Assembly: GCA_009801015.1 (NCBI GenBank) | Contig: VHZZ01006746.1 | Location: 43,907 to 66,295 of the forward strand | DNA length: 22,389 nucleotides | Source: Silene noctiflora | Lineage: Eukaryota > Streptophyta > Magnoliopsida > Caryophyllales > Caryophyllaceae | Direction: 5' to 3' | Shown: positions 1 to 9,848 of the stretch, one piece after another | Layout: each line of letters opens with the position of its first letter | Position numbering within the stretch: position 1 is the first letter of the stretch | Notes under the pieces: model-generated | The model's input: only the letters and a program-made list of their open reading frames with translations | Told to the model about the DNA's origin: nothing | Database searches by the model: none | Made by a program: the position numbers and the translations under genes

Positions 1-1313
1 GTGGTTCCACCGAGGTTAGCAACGTCATCTCACCATTTGTTACGGACTATGGTGGGTAGCCAGTTACCTAACAACGTGGGATCATTGGCATATACCCATT
101 TTAGAGGACCGACCGAGACTTATAAGAGTCTAGGCCCATGTATTGCATCCCTAAAATGTGAATGACTAAGTGCTATGTGTTTCCCTAGTTGTTTTCAAAA
201 TCAAAGCCTATCTCCTTTTTTCGAAAAAAAACGTCCATCTCCTTTTTTTTCTAAATTTTCCAGGCCCAACATTTTCAAACCTTCAAACCATATTTCAATC
301 TCGAACTTTTGAACTTACCTCTTTTGAAAAAAGAACTTTTTCAGGTTGAAAGGCTGCCCGTTTAAGATTAGACAATCTCGAACTTTTCAAATTTACCTCT
401 TTTGAAGAAAGAACCATTTCCAAGTCGAAGTATTGCCGAATTAGGATTATAATTTTTGACCAAAATAAGCCTTTTATAATTCAGCATGCTGCCCGTTTAA
501 AAGCTCATTTTTATTTCAATCCTCTTCAATTTCAAATTCCAATGAACCGTGTTCCGAACCTAACCCAAACCTAGAATAGAGTTTGAGTTAGTTGGGTCAT
601 GTTTAGCTTAGTTAGGTTCATGTTGGTCTTGTCTAAGGTTCAAGTGAACCTTTTGTCAAGCAAAACATAACCCTAGTTGGTTACCCAAGCCACCTCTTGG
701 GTCCAAGTCATGTACGGCGGCCAGTTGGTCAAAGTCAAACCACAACACGCCCTATTTCGATTATATGGGGCGTCCTTTTCAAACCTATGGGTCATGTTTG
801 GTTCAATCACGATTTAGTCACACCAAGTCAATGTCATGTCTAAGTCTAAGTCAGTTGAGTCAGGTAATAGTCCTAGTTAGGTCTAAGAACCCTCCCACAC
901 GCGTGTGACCCCCTACACATGGGCCACTTAGCTCATTTTCTGGGTCTAAGGTTTGTCTTTGAGTCAGTCTGAGTCAAAGTATGAGTCTGTGAGTCGAGTC
1001 CTTATTTGTGGAGAGGTTTGACTCGGATTTTCAATTCATTCAGGGTTTCTTTGTAGAAAGGCCAGTCTGGACAAGGAAAATACAACTGAAGCTCTTGTGA
1101 CTGATATGAGTGAGACTCTAGAACAGCTCATGGCTCGTAATCTCAACACGTAATCTTTCACGGACCTAAAATCTCTAATTTGGTTTCTAAATTCAATTTA
1201 AAAAATTAGTGGCGACTCTTTTCAAAAAGGCTAAAAAAATGTGTTTATGAAATAAAGTCATTCCCGTCGGCGATTTCCCCCATCCACACGTACCCTCACC
1301 CCTTACTCATATT
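1..1313 (+). mobile_element. Decayed LTR-type DNA, probably Tat/Ogre
   Basis: No convincing gene is present. The stretch is AT-rich and full of in-frame stops. It carries a 77-bp-offset duplication (about 297-435), a GAGTC-rich run (about 957-1000) and, at 1211-1219, GGCGACTCT. That motif resembles GGCGACTCC, which occurs twice near the end of the Tat-like LTR further right (9674-9682 and 9850-9858). On this basis I infer that it is the 3' part of a Tat/Ogre LTR in + orientation. A short open stretch near 1080-1140 (residues including MSETLEQLMARNL) could be a scrap of gag or chance. Both the identity and the boundaries are uncertain. Confidence 0.4.
297..435. repeat. Two-copy tandem duplication, 77-bp offset
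   Basis: The segment beginning AATCTCGAACTTTT at 297 recurs at 374. Each copy is followed by TTACCTCTTTTGAA and by a diverged tail (AAAGAACTTTTTCAGG versus AAAGAACCATTTCCAAG). GCTGCCCGTTTAA also occurs at 353 and 488, which suggests more than one round of local duplication. Confidence 0.6.
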
Positions 1314-1385
1314 TCTGTGAACATCAGTGTTCCTTGGCATCACGAGAGTCATTCTAGACATGGAATGCTAAGGGCGACGAATTTC
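1314..1385 (+). mobile_element. 72-bp piece of Tat-like LTR shared with 9524-9595
   Basis: This segment matches 9524-9595 at roughly 63 of 72 positions, without gaps, and in the same orientation. The right-hand copy lies inside the Tat-like 5' LTR upstream of its PBS, so this piece is best read as part of a related LTR. Homology stops at GACGAATTTC: the right copy continues with TTAGTG, while this one continues with GAGGACGAATTT, which is the end of a different element. The 68-codon reading frame across it (1317-1523) starts at GTG, crosses the junction and is not a gene. Confidence 0.6.
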
Positions 1386-1417
1386 GAGGACGAATTTCAT
1401 TTTAAGGGGGGGAAGAT
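1386..1417 (+). mobile_element. Tekay-like chromovirus internal 3' end with polypurine tract
   Basis: GAGGACGAATTTC followed by the purine run AAGGGGGGGAAGAT (1404-1417) lies immediately before an LTR start TGTAATACCC. In Tekay/Del chromoviruses the pol-gene end typically carries a 'FEDEFxxxGG'-like coding tail, then a G-rich polypurine tract, then TGTAAnACC. The tract primes plus-strand DNA synthesis. All other internal sequence of this element is missing to the left, so it is a 5'-truncated remnant. Confidence 0.7.
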
Positions 1418-3111
1418 TGTAATACCCAGATATTTCGAGATTCGTACGAGAAACTTGGGATGCATGAGAGGGCCACCGGACTTGATAAGGAACCACCCAA
1501 TAGTAGAGTATGACCTAGACTAGACCAAGTGAAGTTAAAATGGACCGAGTAGAACCTCAGTGGATCGTGTGTGGCTGACACTCTGCCGATTAAGAGTAGC
1601 ACTCGACCGAGTGAGTGGCACATGGCCGAGTACGGTGGTACTCGACCGAGTGGAAGGCAGTCGGCCAAGTGGACTCTGCACTCGACCGTGTACAACTATA
1701 CAGTACCTGATAAACTAAATCTCGTGAACCTTATCCCACCTACCCTAATCATTTTATTCTTTCTCTTTATCACTCTAAACCCTCTCCCTTCTCTCTAAAA
1801 CCATCCTAAAACACATTTCCTATGGGATTCAAGCTTGGTTAGTAGATTGCTCACCTTGTTTATCATTCCTTTCATCTTAGTTGGTAAGATCTACCCTTTT
1901 CTAGTGTTTTAGAACCCTATGTTTTTGGGGTTTTGTTATGGGTAATTAATTAGTGATTGTCATGAGTAATATGGGTAATTAGTGGGAAATAATAAGGGGT
2001 TTTGTATTGTATAATAGTGTAGGATGTATTGTGATAGTATTATGTGGCTTATATAGGACGAGATGGTTTCATGAGACGGGATTGTGTGGAATTCGAGTAG
2101 CTAATGAAGATTCGCTAAAAGGTAGGTTAATCCCACCCAGTTTCAATAAGTGTAAACAGTTGCATATGTTGTTGTTGTGGTGTTATTACATTACAACATG
2201 ATTATTGGAAGTAAATGTGGTTAGTCTCATAATAGCGTCGGTACTTCACGATGGCATGATAATGAATGGTTAATGTTGGTTCTTAATAACATTGGATTGC
2301 TTTGTAACATGTTGGTTTTAAGGCATGTCTTGAGGTATTTATTGATGGTTAACAAACATGAGTATTTTGCATAATTGACATCCAATTCATATGAAAAAGA
2401 GACATGTTTGATGATTATTGGATATATGGAATGATGTGTTGGTATACATTGTATTGCATATTGTGTTATATGTGTTGTGAAGGTTGTTGGCGGCGTTACG
2501 TTTGTGTTGTTTGTTCTTGTGGACATGTGAGGAGGTTGGGAGATCGTCTCACGATCGGGTCACCTCTTGGAGTTTCCCACTCCAAGGGGGATGTTCACAT
2601 TAATGGCTTGAGTTATGGAGGGACACGTGAGGTTGAGTCACGTCGTCTAGCAAGAGATATGAGTCGCTCTCGGGCCCGGTACCACCGGTGTGGTGTTGGT
2701 GGAACTGAGTCTCATTCTTATATTTGTCATGTTGCATAATCATATTTTACATGTCGTGTCTTATATGTTTATATTATTAAAACTGACCGTTTGTGGCGTT
2801 AGTAAATTGTCATCTATTTCCGGGGTGACCTATGTCGATCCATTGATATTTCTGATTATATGGGGAGCAGGTTATGTACATGATGATTTGCTGTCACGCA
2901 GGAGACAGGACGAGCCTCGGACCCGGAGTCGATAGTTGTTAGCTGAGTTGTATTTGTAGAATCCATTTGTTATTTATTTATCATGTATGCAATCACTAAA
3001 AAGCTTATATAGGTTAATTGTTTCTTAACTGCAACTCCGATTCACCGCCTCGGTAAATCGAGATGGTAACATCCTCCCATTATCTTGGTCGGGCAAGAAG
3101 GAGGTGTTACA
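1418..3111 (+). mobile_element. 3' LTR of a Tekay-like Ty3/gypsy element
   Basis: This LTR of about 1694 bp begins TGTAATACCC directly after a polypurine tract and ends GGAGGTGTTACA. Its two ends are imperfect inverted copies of each other, as in Ty3/gypsy LTRs. Within its first 275 bp lies a cluster of the inverted repeat ACTCG-AC-CGAGT. A pyrimidine-rich, leader-like stretch follows (about 1740-1810). No matching 5-bp duplication flanks it, as expected for the right LTR of a truncated element. The reading frames inside (for example 2007-2201, 2404-2739 and 2690-2935) have no recognisable domains, and I regard them as chance. Family placement rests on the ends and the polypurine tract only. 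Confidence 0.75.
1601..1691. repeat. ACTCG-NN-CGAGT inverted-repeat cluster in the 1418-3111 LTR
   Basis: There are exact ACTCGACCGAGT copies at 1601-1612 and 1640-1651, and a one-base variant ACTCGACCGTGT at 1680-1691. Degenerate cores lie between them (GGCCGAGTAC, GTCGGCCAAGT). Each unit has 5-bp inverted arms around a 2-bp centre. The cluster sits upstream of a pyrimidine-rich, leader-like stretch, so a U3 regulatory role is plausible but inferred. Confidence 0.8.
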
Positions 3112-3692
3112 TCAAGCCCTGATGAATGTGATTGTACCATCAAGCACTACTCCAGACGACGTTGTCACTCATATCGCCTAGAATCAGCCTTGGCTCACTA
3201 ATGTCGTAACCTTTTTCAATGAAGATTTGCCACCGTTTGTCCCTCAGCATAACCTGACCCTTTACATCGCTATAGTATGCCGCAACAAGCATATTCCCAT
3301 GACCCTTGTCGACGAGGGGTCCTCTGTCAACGTACTCCCCCTAAAAACAGCCCATATCATGGGCCTTGAAAAGAATGATTTCGTTCCAACCACACAAAAG
3401 GGTTGGGAATTCAATGGCACATTGTGTCGGAGTGGCCGGACTCGTCAATCTAGTGGTTCGAACTGGGCTAGTGGAGAAAAATTTAAGCTGCCAAGTGATA
3501 GATGTGTGTTCATCCTTCAATTTATTGTTAGTAATACCTTGGATCCATGCTGCAAAGCCCGTAACTTCCACTCTACATCGAAAGATTAAGATTCCATTTG
3601 AAGGCGAAGACATTACCATCAATGTCACACCAATTATAGTAGCTGGGGGTGACATTACCTCAGAACTAGGGATTGATATCGTCGAAAACTAG
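3112..3692 (+). pseudogene. Tat/Ogre-type aspartic protease region, broken
   Basis: This is a remnant of the retroviral-type protease that cleaves the retroelement polyprotein. The frame open at 3227 reads LYIAIVCRNKHIP, then MTLVDEGSSVNVLPL. The second block matches the Tat/Ogre active-site context, where the usual motif is a D-(N/S/T)-G-S/T triad; here it reads D-E-G-S-S, a changed second residue. Near 3405-3420 the homology jumps to the frame open at 3366, which continues with VVRTG, IDVCSSFNLLL, PWIHAAKPVTSTLH and GGDITSELGI. All of these are typical of the segment between protease and reverse transcriptase. An in-frame TAG also occurs near 3180. At its left it abuts a foreign LTR end, so the N-terminal part is missing. 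It cannot make a working enzyme. Confidence 0.75.
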
Positions 3693-4713
3693 TGTGGTTT
3701 TGAAGTTGTGAATATGACCAAGCCGAATCGTTAATTAGAGAACATGGATTTGTACACGGGAAGTCGTGTCTGTGAAATAATTTTTTAAACTGGGAAATAC
3801 TTCGGTTTTTCCATGTACCCCCGAAGAGAGGTCACATTCAAGCTAGAGACACATGTGGCTAAAAACGTAATGTTCGGGAGCCAACCTGAAGAGGACTTCC
3901 TAAAGAAAAGGGGAAGGTTAATTGAAGATCGAGACATCAAATTGAGACCATACCACTTAACTCTAAATGGTTACTTGGTGAAAGCTGGAGAAGAAATTCT
4001 TTGCATGCCATCTTCTACTCAAAGAGAAGCCAAATGGTCCCGATAATCGAAGTGTTCCAAGAAGTCGATACCTCTAGTCGATGAAAAGGGCATGGGTCTC
4101 CTTTTTGGAGAAGAAAAAAAGGTTGTGATACGCAACGAAGAATTGGTAAACATGATAATAAGAAGCGCACGGTTCGATTCATCAAACCTCATCTCCGATG
4201 TAGATCCTCTTAGGACTAACATTGGATGGCGAAAGACAATAAAGTGGACCGACAGCAAGGGACTGCTCTTCAAGATAACTACGGGAGAGGGCAAGATGTT
4301 AACGCAAGATAATGTTTCTGAAACAGAGTTCGAGTCCGAGTCCGAGTTAGATTTTAAGGTTGAGTCTAACGAGTTAAGTGTTGAAAATACCCCTCCCTAG
4401 CTTTTCCTTCCTCTGTACCCCCTCCTAGTATTGGTATCTCGGGGCCTGTCTCGAATACCTCTAGCTCGCCACTGACTTCTAATCAGTTGGCATAAATGTT
4501 AGCTCATTTTGTGCAGTTTCAAAATAATAATAATATGAACCAATTTGCTTACTACTCGTCTCCTTTACATTGCAATTTATTTTTTGAAAATGATTGTTTT
4601 AATAATGAAATTGAGAATGAGGTCGAGAACGAACACGTTGTTGAAGAAGAAGAGGAGATAGAACCATTACCCCAATTGGTAAAAGGTTTAGAGGAATACG
4701 AATAGTAAACTTC
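3693..4713 (+). pseudogene. Tat/Ogre protease-RT linker, heavily decayed
   Basis: This stretch joins the protease remnant to the reverse transcriptase remnant in the same orientation. Open pieces occur in several frames. One is 3813-4046, with LxPYHLTLNGYLVKAGEE, resembling the 'LNGYLVKxGE' stretch of Tat-type polyproteins. Another is 4092-4400, rich in charged residues and ending in Glu/Ser repeats. A third is 4496-4705, very acidic with EEEEEIEPLPQ. Low-complexity acidic sequence is common in this variable linker. Several frameshifts and stops separate the pieces. The assignment rests on position and on the LNGYLVK stretch; the rest is inference from colinearity. Confidence 0.55.
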
Positions 4714-5371
4714 GGTAATTGAGGATACTGGAACTAACAATGTGGGTACAACCCTAGAACTGTTGGAGATTAAGTTAGGAACTACTTTAGATCCCGCAGA
4801 TAAATAGGGGTTCATGGATTTGTTTAATTAATTCAAGTATTTGTTAACATAGTCTTATAATGATATGCCCATGATCGATAGAGAAACGCGGAACATAAAA
4901 TTTCGATCAAGTCAGGGTACAATCCTATTAAGCAAAAGTTGGGCAGAATGTGGACAGAGTGGTCCTTAAAGGTCAAAGAAGAAATCGTCAAACAATTAAG
5001 GCCGGGTTTATCAAAGTGTCATAATACTCGGATTAGATGGCTAACGTCGTGTCAGTGCCAAAGAAAGATGGTCAAGTTCGGGTTCATCTTGGTTTTCGAG
5101 ATTTGAACAAAGCAAGTCAGAAGGATGATTTTCTATTACCCCACATTGACATTTTGGTCGAGAACACCGCAAACCAGGCAATACTATCTTTTATGGATGA
5201 GTATAGTGGCTATAATGAAATAAAAATGGCCAAAAAATATACGCACAAGACTGCGTTCACAACGCAACGGGGAACCTACTGCTGATGGCCTTCGGATTGA
5301 CAAACGCTGGGGCTACTTATCAAATAACGACAACAACGTTATTCCATGATATGATGCACAAAGAAGTCGCA
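4714..5371 (+). pseudogene. Tat/Ogre-type reverse transcriptase, N-terminal part only
   Basis: This is part of the enzyme that copies retroelement RNA into DNA. Fragments in different frames read in family order. First comes a pre-domain piece ending SYNDMP (4745-4880), then WTEWSLKVKEEIVKQL (about 4950-5000). The 5037-5285 frame follows, with VVSVPKKDGQVRVHLGFRDLN, KDDFLLPHIDILV, SFMDEYSGYNEIKMA and KTAFTTQRGTYC. After a short deletion, frame 5282-5371 gives AFGLTNAGATYQ and HDMMHKEV. The SFMD-YSGYN block is characteristic of the Tat clade. Homology stops just before the expected YVDD catalytic box, so the active site, RNase H and integrase are absent. Two stops (TAG at 5034-5036 and one near 4850) lie where the family usually has tryptophan. 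Confidence 0.85.
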
Positions 5372-5619
5372 TTTCATCCATACCCATCAATTTCAGAAAT
5401 TTCAATTTTTTTTCCTTTCTTCCAAATGAACTCCGTTTTAAAAGATCGATGATCGGAATGTGCTTATGTGATGATAGTTGCTCGTATATTTTTTGTGTTT
5501 CGAATGTCGCAGGAAATGCTCGAACTGGGGGCTCTAAAGTCTTCGACTTTATACCCATTGCAAACTTGGAGCTCTGAAGCCATTGTCTTAAAAGACCATT
5601 TTGAAAATAGAAGGATGAT
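5372..5619 (+). other. Unassigned decayed spacer with possible polypurine remnants
   Basis: No coding homology is visible. GAACTGGGGGCTCTAAAG (5522-5539) and AACTTGGAGCTCTGAAG (5563-5579) form an imperfect direct repeat. The GGGGGC core resembles the 3' polypurine region of Tat elements, so this may be the far 3' end of the pol remnant after a large internal deletion. AAAATAGAAGGATGAT (5604-5619) immediately precedes a gypsy LTR start and may be a decayed polypurine tract. Confidence 0.35.
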
Positions 5620-5984
5620 TGTAATACCCCATAAATTCTATCAGTACACTCGGCCGAGTACAGCTGAGTACTCGACCGAGTGTGATCACACTCGACCGTG
5701 TGCCTTGACCGAGTAACCTCAGGGCACTTTTACCAGTCCTGAAAATGGTCACTCGTTCGAGTGGCTGGTGCACTCGACCGAGCGCAATGCACTCCACCGT
5801 GTGCCACCGAGCACTTGACCGAGTGTACAGGTTCAGAGATGTTTTCTCGTGTAGGCCTTGTGTAATGGGCCTAGTTATTTAAGCATTAATTTCATATTTT
5901 TCCACTCATTCTCACCATCAACCTAACCCTCTCATCTCTCAAAATCCCCAAAAGTCCTCTCAACCTTATCTTTAAGGATTTGCA
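5620..5984 (+). mobile_element. 5' portion of a second gypsy-type LTR
   Basis: It begins TGTAATACCCC like the 1418 LTR. However, its inverted-repeat cluster starts only 28 bp in, against about 180 bp there, so it is a different subfamily. After the cluster come a TATA-like GTTATTTAAGC (about 5873-5883) and a pyrimidine-rich leader-like stretch (CCACTCATTCTCACC to about 5960). No GGTGTnACA end follows. The sequence passes into a Tat-like LTR around 5985, so the right part is lost. The right boundary is approximate. Confidence 0.6.
5648..5824. repeat. ACTCG-NN-CGAGT inverted-repeat cluster in the 5620 LTR
   Basis: There are exact-arm units at 5648-5659 (centre GC) and 5670-5681 (centre AC), and a variant at 5690-5701 (ACTCGACCGTGT). 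Degenerate units follow (CTTGACCGAGTA near 5704, ACTCGACCGAGC near 5772, ACTTGACCGAGTG across 5813-5825). The cluster ends about 50 bp before a TATA-like element, the arrangement expected of upstream promoter elements. Confidence 0.8.
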
Positions 5985-6513
5985 CCATACTTTGGAAGAT
6001 TATATAGATACCTCATTTCTGCACCCTTCGCCAAACACCCAGTGATGATTGGGCCGCATGTTCAATATATGAAGCGATAATATGACATTTCATTAATTCG
6101 TCGACAAATAATTGCTCAAACAATCGTCACAAGCCCTTTATTGTAATCTACATACCGATACGGTCGTTTTCACAGTAAGTAAAGTGCATTTGGAATTCGG
6201 CTAAGAAACAGTCTTGATTTTTTCGAAACTGTCTTCATTTTCTCAAAAACCATCTCGAATTTGAGTCGGGATATTTCTAGAAGTCCTAAATAATATCTAA
6301 ATATTTACGATTTCGAAAATATCATATTTTGACGGAATAAGGAAAAGAAATCCTTTCAAAACTCTGAAAATGCGTAAAAACTTTTGATGCTGAAGGAGAA
6401 ACAGCTCCAGGAGAGGACGGACAACCTGCTGCGCCGCTTCCTGGGCTTGATTCTAGCAGTATCTAAATCTTTCCGGATTTCTTTCCGTATTTTAATTCTT
6501 CCAAAAATCACAC

Positions 6514-6532
6514 CACGTGATTAGTATAAATA
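6514..6532 (+). promoter_or_regulatory. Tat-like LTR promoter: G-box plus TATA box
   Basis: CACGTG at 6514-6519 is followed closely by TATAAATA at 6525-6532, with a G-rich AGAGGCC just after. Transcription would be expected to start roughly 30 bp downstream, near 6555-6565. This is the strongest promoter-like sequence in the left half of the window. Function is inferred from sequence only. Confidence 0.6.
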
Positions 6533-6601
6533 GAGGCCTTCGCCTCACATATTCTTCACACGAGTCTCTGCCCCTTCTCTTCTCTCTTTGCATTCTAAGA
6601 C

Positions 6602-6682
6602 CACGTGCTTTTTCTATTGACACCTACGTGCTTGAGCATTCTCAACCACGTAAGCCTAGATCATTCTAGGTACCAGTCACGT
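6602..6682 (+). promoter_or_regulatory. ACGT-core cluster downstream of the LTR TATA box
   Basis: ACGT cores occur at 6603, 6626, 6648 and 6679. The first lies in a full CACGTG and two others lie in CACGT contexts, in addition to the G-box at 6514. Such cores are bound by plant bZIP and bHLH factors. The density suggests regulation, but chance plus LTR sequence bias cannot be excluded. Confidence 0.35.
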
Positions 6683-7267
6683 TTTTGCATAAACCTACCA
6701 ATTTGACCACTACACTCAATCAACCTAATTAAAAAATCGTTTTTCTTAAATCCTTTTCAAGAGCATCTTTATTACATCGAGTCGAATTAGTCATTTTCAC
6801 TTCGTACACATGTAAGTCTGAGGGTGTAAAATCTTATTCGTATTTTATTTTATGTATTTACCATCATGTAAGAGTCTACGCCAAAAACACGCTTTCAAAA
6901 TCTAAGTTTTTTAATCCTTTTTGACGAATCGGCAAGGAAAGACTGCCAAGAAAAATCACATCAGCAGATGCGCCTTCTGGACTAGTCACAACATCTGTTT
7001 CACCTCTTCCAGAGGCTCCTTGTCTGCTGCTGCTCTTCTTCTTCTTCATCGAGTATTATTTGTTTCGTCCTTTTTGTTTTATTTCGTTTTCTTTCATAAA
7101 TTCTAGTTTCCAAATTCTTTTCTTTTATCTTTCGACTTAAATTCCACGTAATTCAATATTTGCTGGTTTTTGTCATTTATTTTAAACCAGAATTTTCAAT
7201 GGTTCAATTTTCCCATATCAAATCATTAAGATTCGACTTTTCTATATATTTCCATTCTATGGCGATC

Positions 7268-8911
7268 TGTTAAGTCACATTTTTATATATATTTGTGTTT
7301 TGATGATGACAAGTATACAATTGCTCTTAACCGTGTGCTCTGTTTTTATAGTATGATTTAAATATTATTCAAAAACTAGGATTATGTCAAAGTCAAGTAA
7401 GCTTCATGATCAAGCATCTAATCAAGATCAAAGTTATTCAAGTTGCAATGATAATCAAGATTGATCAAGATGAAGATCAAAAGCTTATATGGAAAAGACG
7501 AAGTCCATTCTGAAGATCTCAAGGAAGATTAGATAGGATAGATTGTTGTCTCGTAATGGAACTTAAAACATAAACCTTAGAAAGAAAGGTTATAGCTTCA
7601 CAGCTATAACATTGCTTACAGAAGGCCTTAAAGTTATAGCTGTTATACTATAACTTTGAGTTGCAAGTATTAAAATTCACACGACTAAAATATTTTCTTA
7701 CTTTATTTTTTAAAAAAATCTTTGTTTTATTTCTAAATTTGTCGCTCTAAATTATTTATAGAAAAGAAAGACATGAATCTTTATTTGGTATGATTTATTA
7801 GTTACCGAAGAAAATTAGTAAAATTAACTAAACAACTTATGAGTTGTTTTATTATTACTAATTAGGGTTTCTAAGCCTTCATATCCAAAACCCTAAAAAA
7901 TCTATATATTTTTGTTTCTAGGGTTTTCACGACTTACCAACGTCCATATAGGCCGTTTGGTTTCGTGCAAAAACGTCAACATATAGGATATATATATTAT
8001 TCTTGAAATAATTCTAAATTATCTTATATCTTTGCAATATTTGATTAGATTATTTGATAAGATATTTATTATCATATCTAGGGTTTTTAAGAAAGAATAT
8101 CAAAAGGAATATTTGGAAAAGATATTTTATATCTTTTTAACTATTTTATATCTTCTATTAAAGATTATCAAAATAATAATAATGGAATCAATATCTTATT
8201 TGATATTATTATTATTTTCAAGATCTAGGATTTCCTTGGAAACCTAGATCATGTCGATCTCTTTAAATAGTGAGGCATGGACATTTTCTCAAATTGACGA
8301 CTTTTACGAGCTTAATATTTTCAAGTGCAAAACAGTTTTTTAGCGAAAATTCTTTTGCAAATTATTTTTAAAAGTCGTGTGTTTATCAATATTGCTTTAA
8401 CGTGTTGAGTTTCATTATAAGATAATAGCGCTTAATATTTGTTTCTTACTCGTTCATTTGTGAACACTAGAAGAACAAACAAGCATTTTCTTATTCACGT
8501 AAGTAAGTTAAGTATTTAACGATACTCGTAGTGTGTTGAGTATTTAACGATATTTGTAGTGAGTTGAGTATTTAACGGTACTCAATTGAGTTACAACTAG
8601 AGTTAGTTGTACGAGTGGGTTGATAATTTTGTAATCCGTAGAAAGGTACTAAAATTATTAATCGAGAATAGTGGGCGTAGGTTTCGACTTGTGAAACTGA
8701 ATTACTTCAAAAATTCATTGTGTCGTTGCATCCTTCTTTCGTTTGTTTTCCTTTTCGTAATTTCAGTTGTTCTAGTTTAATCAATAAACTTTGAACAACA
8801 TGTGACACACGTTTTACTCTTGTTTTTGTTAAGTTTCGAAAAAGTGGGCTAAAGATTTTAATACTCAATTCACCCCCCCCCCTTGAGTATTCGGGATCTA
8901 TAGACTCTTCA
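7268..8911 (+). mobile_element. SIRE/Maximus-like copia solo LTR
   Basis: This 1644-bp unit starts TGTTAAGTCAC and ends GACTCTTCA. It is flanked by an exact 5-bp duplication CGATC (7263-7267 and 8912-8916). It contains GTGTTTTGATGATGACAAG near its start and a C-rich stretch followed by TTGAGTATTCGGGATC near its end. Both recall SIRE/Maximus LTRs. A TATA-like TTTAAATA lies at 8262-8269. No internal sequence is present, so it is a solo LTR left by recombination between two LTRs. The frame at 8032-8247 is AT-rich chance coding. The family name is from memory of LTR ends; the insertion itself is directly visible. Confidence 0.75.
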
Positions 8912-9523
8912 CGATCTGTTATGTATAATCTTTTAAATCACTATAATTCGAGTCTAATATCAATAAATCAATTAATACACCTAAATTAACCAATAAACAA
9001 TAACAACCCGCAAGTCTGACTTTCACAGTCATAATCCAACTCGAGAACAGTCGCAAAAGGTAATGCGCCTCTTCTAGAGGACACATCATATGCTGCGCCT
9101 GTTCTGGGTTGGCTTCTGCCTCTGAACTCGTCTCGTTCTAACATATTTATTCTAATTAGTTTATAATTAAATATTATCTGTATTACCACTATTTCGACGT
9201 ACTTAATATTTTCTATTTTATTTCTTTTGGTTCATTTATTTCCTAAAACCCATTTAAAGCGTGTTTGTGGCATATATTCGTTCATCCTTTTTAATTTATT
9301 TTCTTTATTCGTTTTATCTTCCTTTTCACATGTACATTCTTTCACTTTGACTTAATTTCTTATTAAATTTATGTGTTAACCGATTTAGTTTAATTCACAT
9401 GTTAGGATTTAATAAATTACTTCTTGCACTGCATGCATTGCATGCATTTGAACGTTCAACATATCGAGTATAAATGATTTTTCATGATCATTAGTAGAAG
9501 TCGTTATCGAGGCGGGCGGGATA

Positions 9524-9595
9524 TCTATGAACACCAGTGTCCATTGGCATTGTGAGAGTCATTCTAAACATGGAATGCTAAGGGTGACGAATTTC
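9524..9595 (+). repeat. Right-hand copy of the 72-bp shared LTR segment
   Basis: This copy pairs with 1314-1385 (about 63 of 72 identical, same orientation). It lies inside the Tat-like LTR, about 250 bp before its end, and continues into LTR sequence (TTAGTGTTCATGTC). It therefore appears to be the uninterrupted version. Confidence 0.75.
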
Positions 9596-9848
9596 TTAGT
9601 GTTCATGTCATTACTTTGTTTCTTAACATGATATGAAGTATTCGAACAGATCCAATTATCCACAAAAATTGGCGGCGACTCCACAAATGCAGGATTGTTC
9701 AAACCATTCACCAGTTTCAATGCCTTTCAAATCGGTAACGTCCCATGGCGTGCTTTGTCAACAAAAAGTTTGCTGGGAGAAGTGTCGCCCCCTCAAACTC
9801 TCAAAAAAGCACTGGTGCGCGCGGCGTGGGTGGCCAATGTCCACAGTT

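Larger units (their letters stand above)
5985..9845 (+). mobile_element. Tat/Ogre-like 5' LTR, interrupted by a SIRE-like solo LTR
   Basis: The right end is fixed by the primer binding site at 9849 and by the gag remnant that follows. The left end is approximate: homology-like character begins near the ATACCTCATTTCTGCACCC stretch. Subtracting the insertion at 7268-8911 and its duplicated 5 bp leaves an LTR of about 2.2 kb. It contains a clear promoter (TATAAATA at 6525-6532). Three short tracts with a GCGCC...TTCTGG core lie near 6430, 6970 and 9067. The last 330 bp include the 72-bp segment also seen at 1314-1385. Reading frames here (6921-7106, and minus 8986-9189) cover low-complexity or repeat tracts and are not supported as genes. 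Confidence 0.65.

Noticed and set aside
1601-1691. CRISPR-like array from repeated 12-mers
   Set aside because: Units are too short, spacing is irregular, units vary, and the context is a plant retroelement LTR.
2404-2935. Two overlapping plus-strand frames inside the 1418-3111 LTR (111 and 81 codons)
   Set aside because: No domain, no related composition, and they lie entirely inside an LTR.
5361-5560. Continuation of reverse transcriptase to a YVDD box and RNase H
   Set aside because: Read in all three plus frames, no YVDD or RNase H motif follows HDMMHKEV; the sequence becomes unrelated.
9424-9452. TGCATGCATTGCATGCATT palindrome as a regulatory (RY-type) element
   Set aside because: RY-like CATGCA cores are present, but this is one short low-complexity run with no supporting context.
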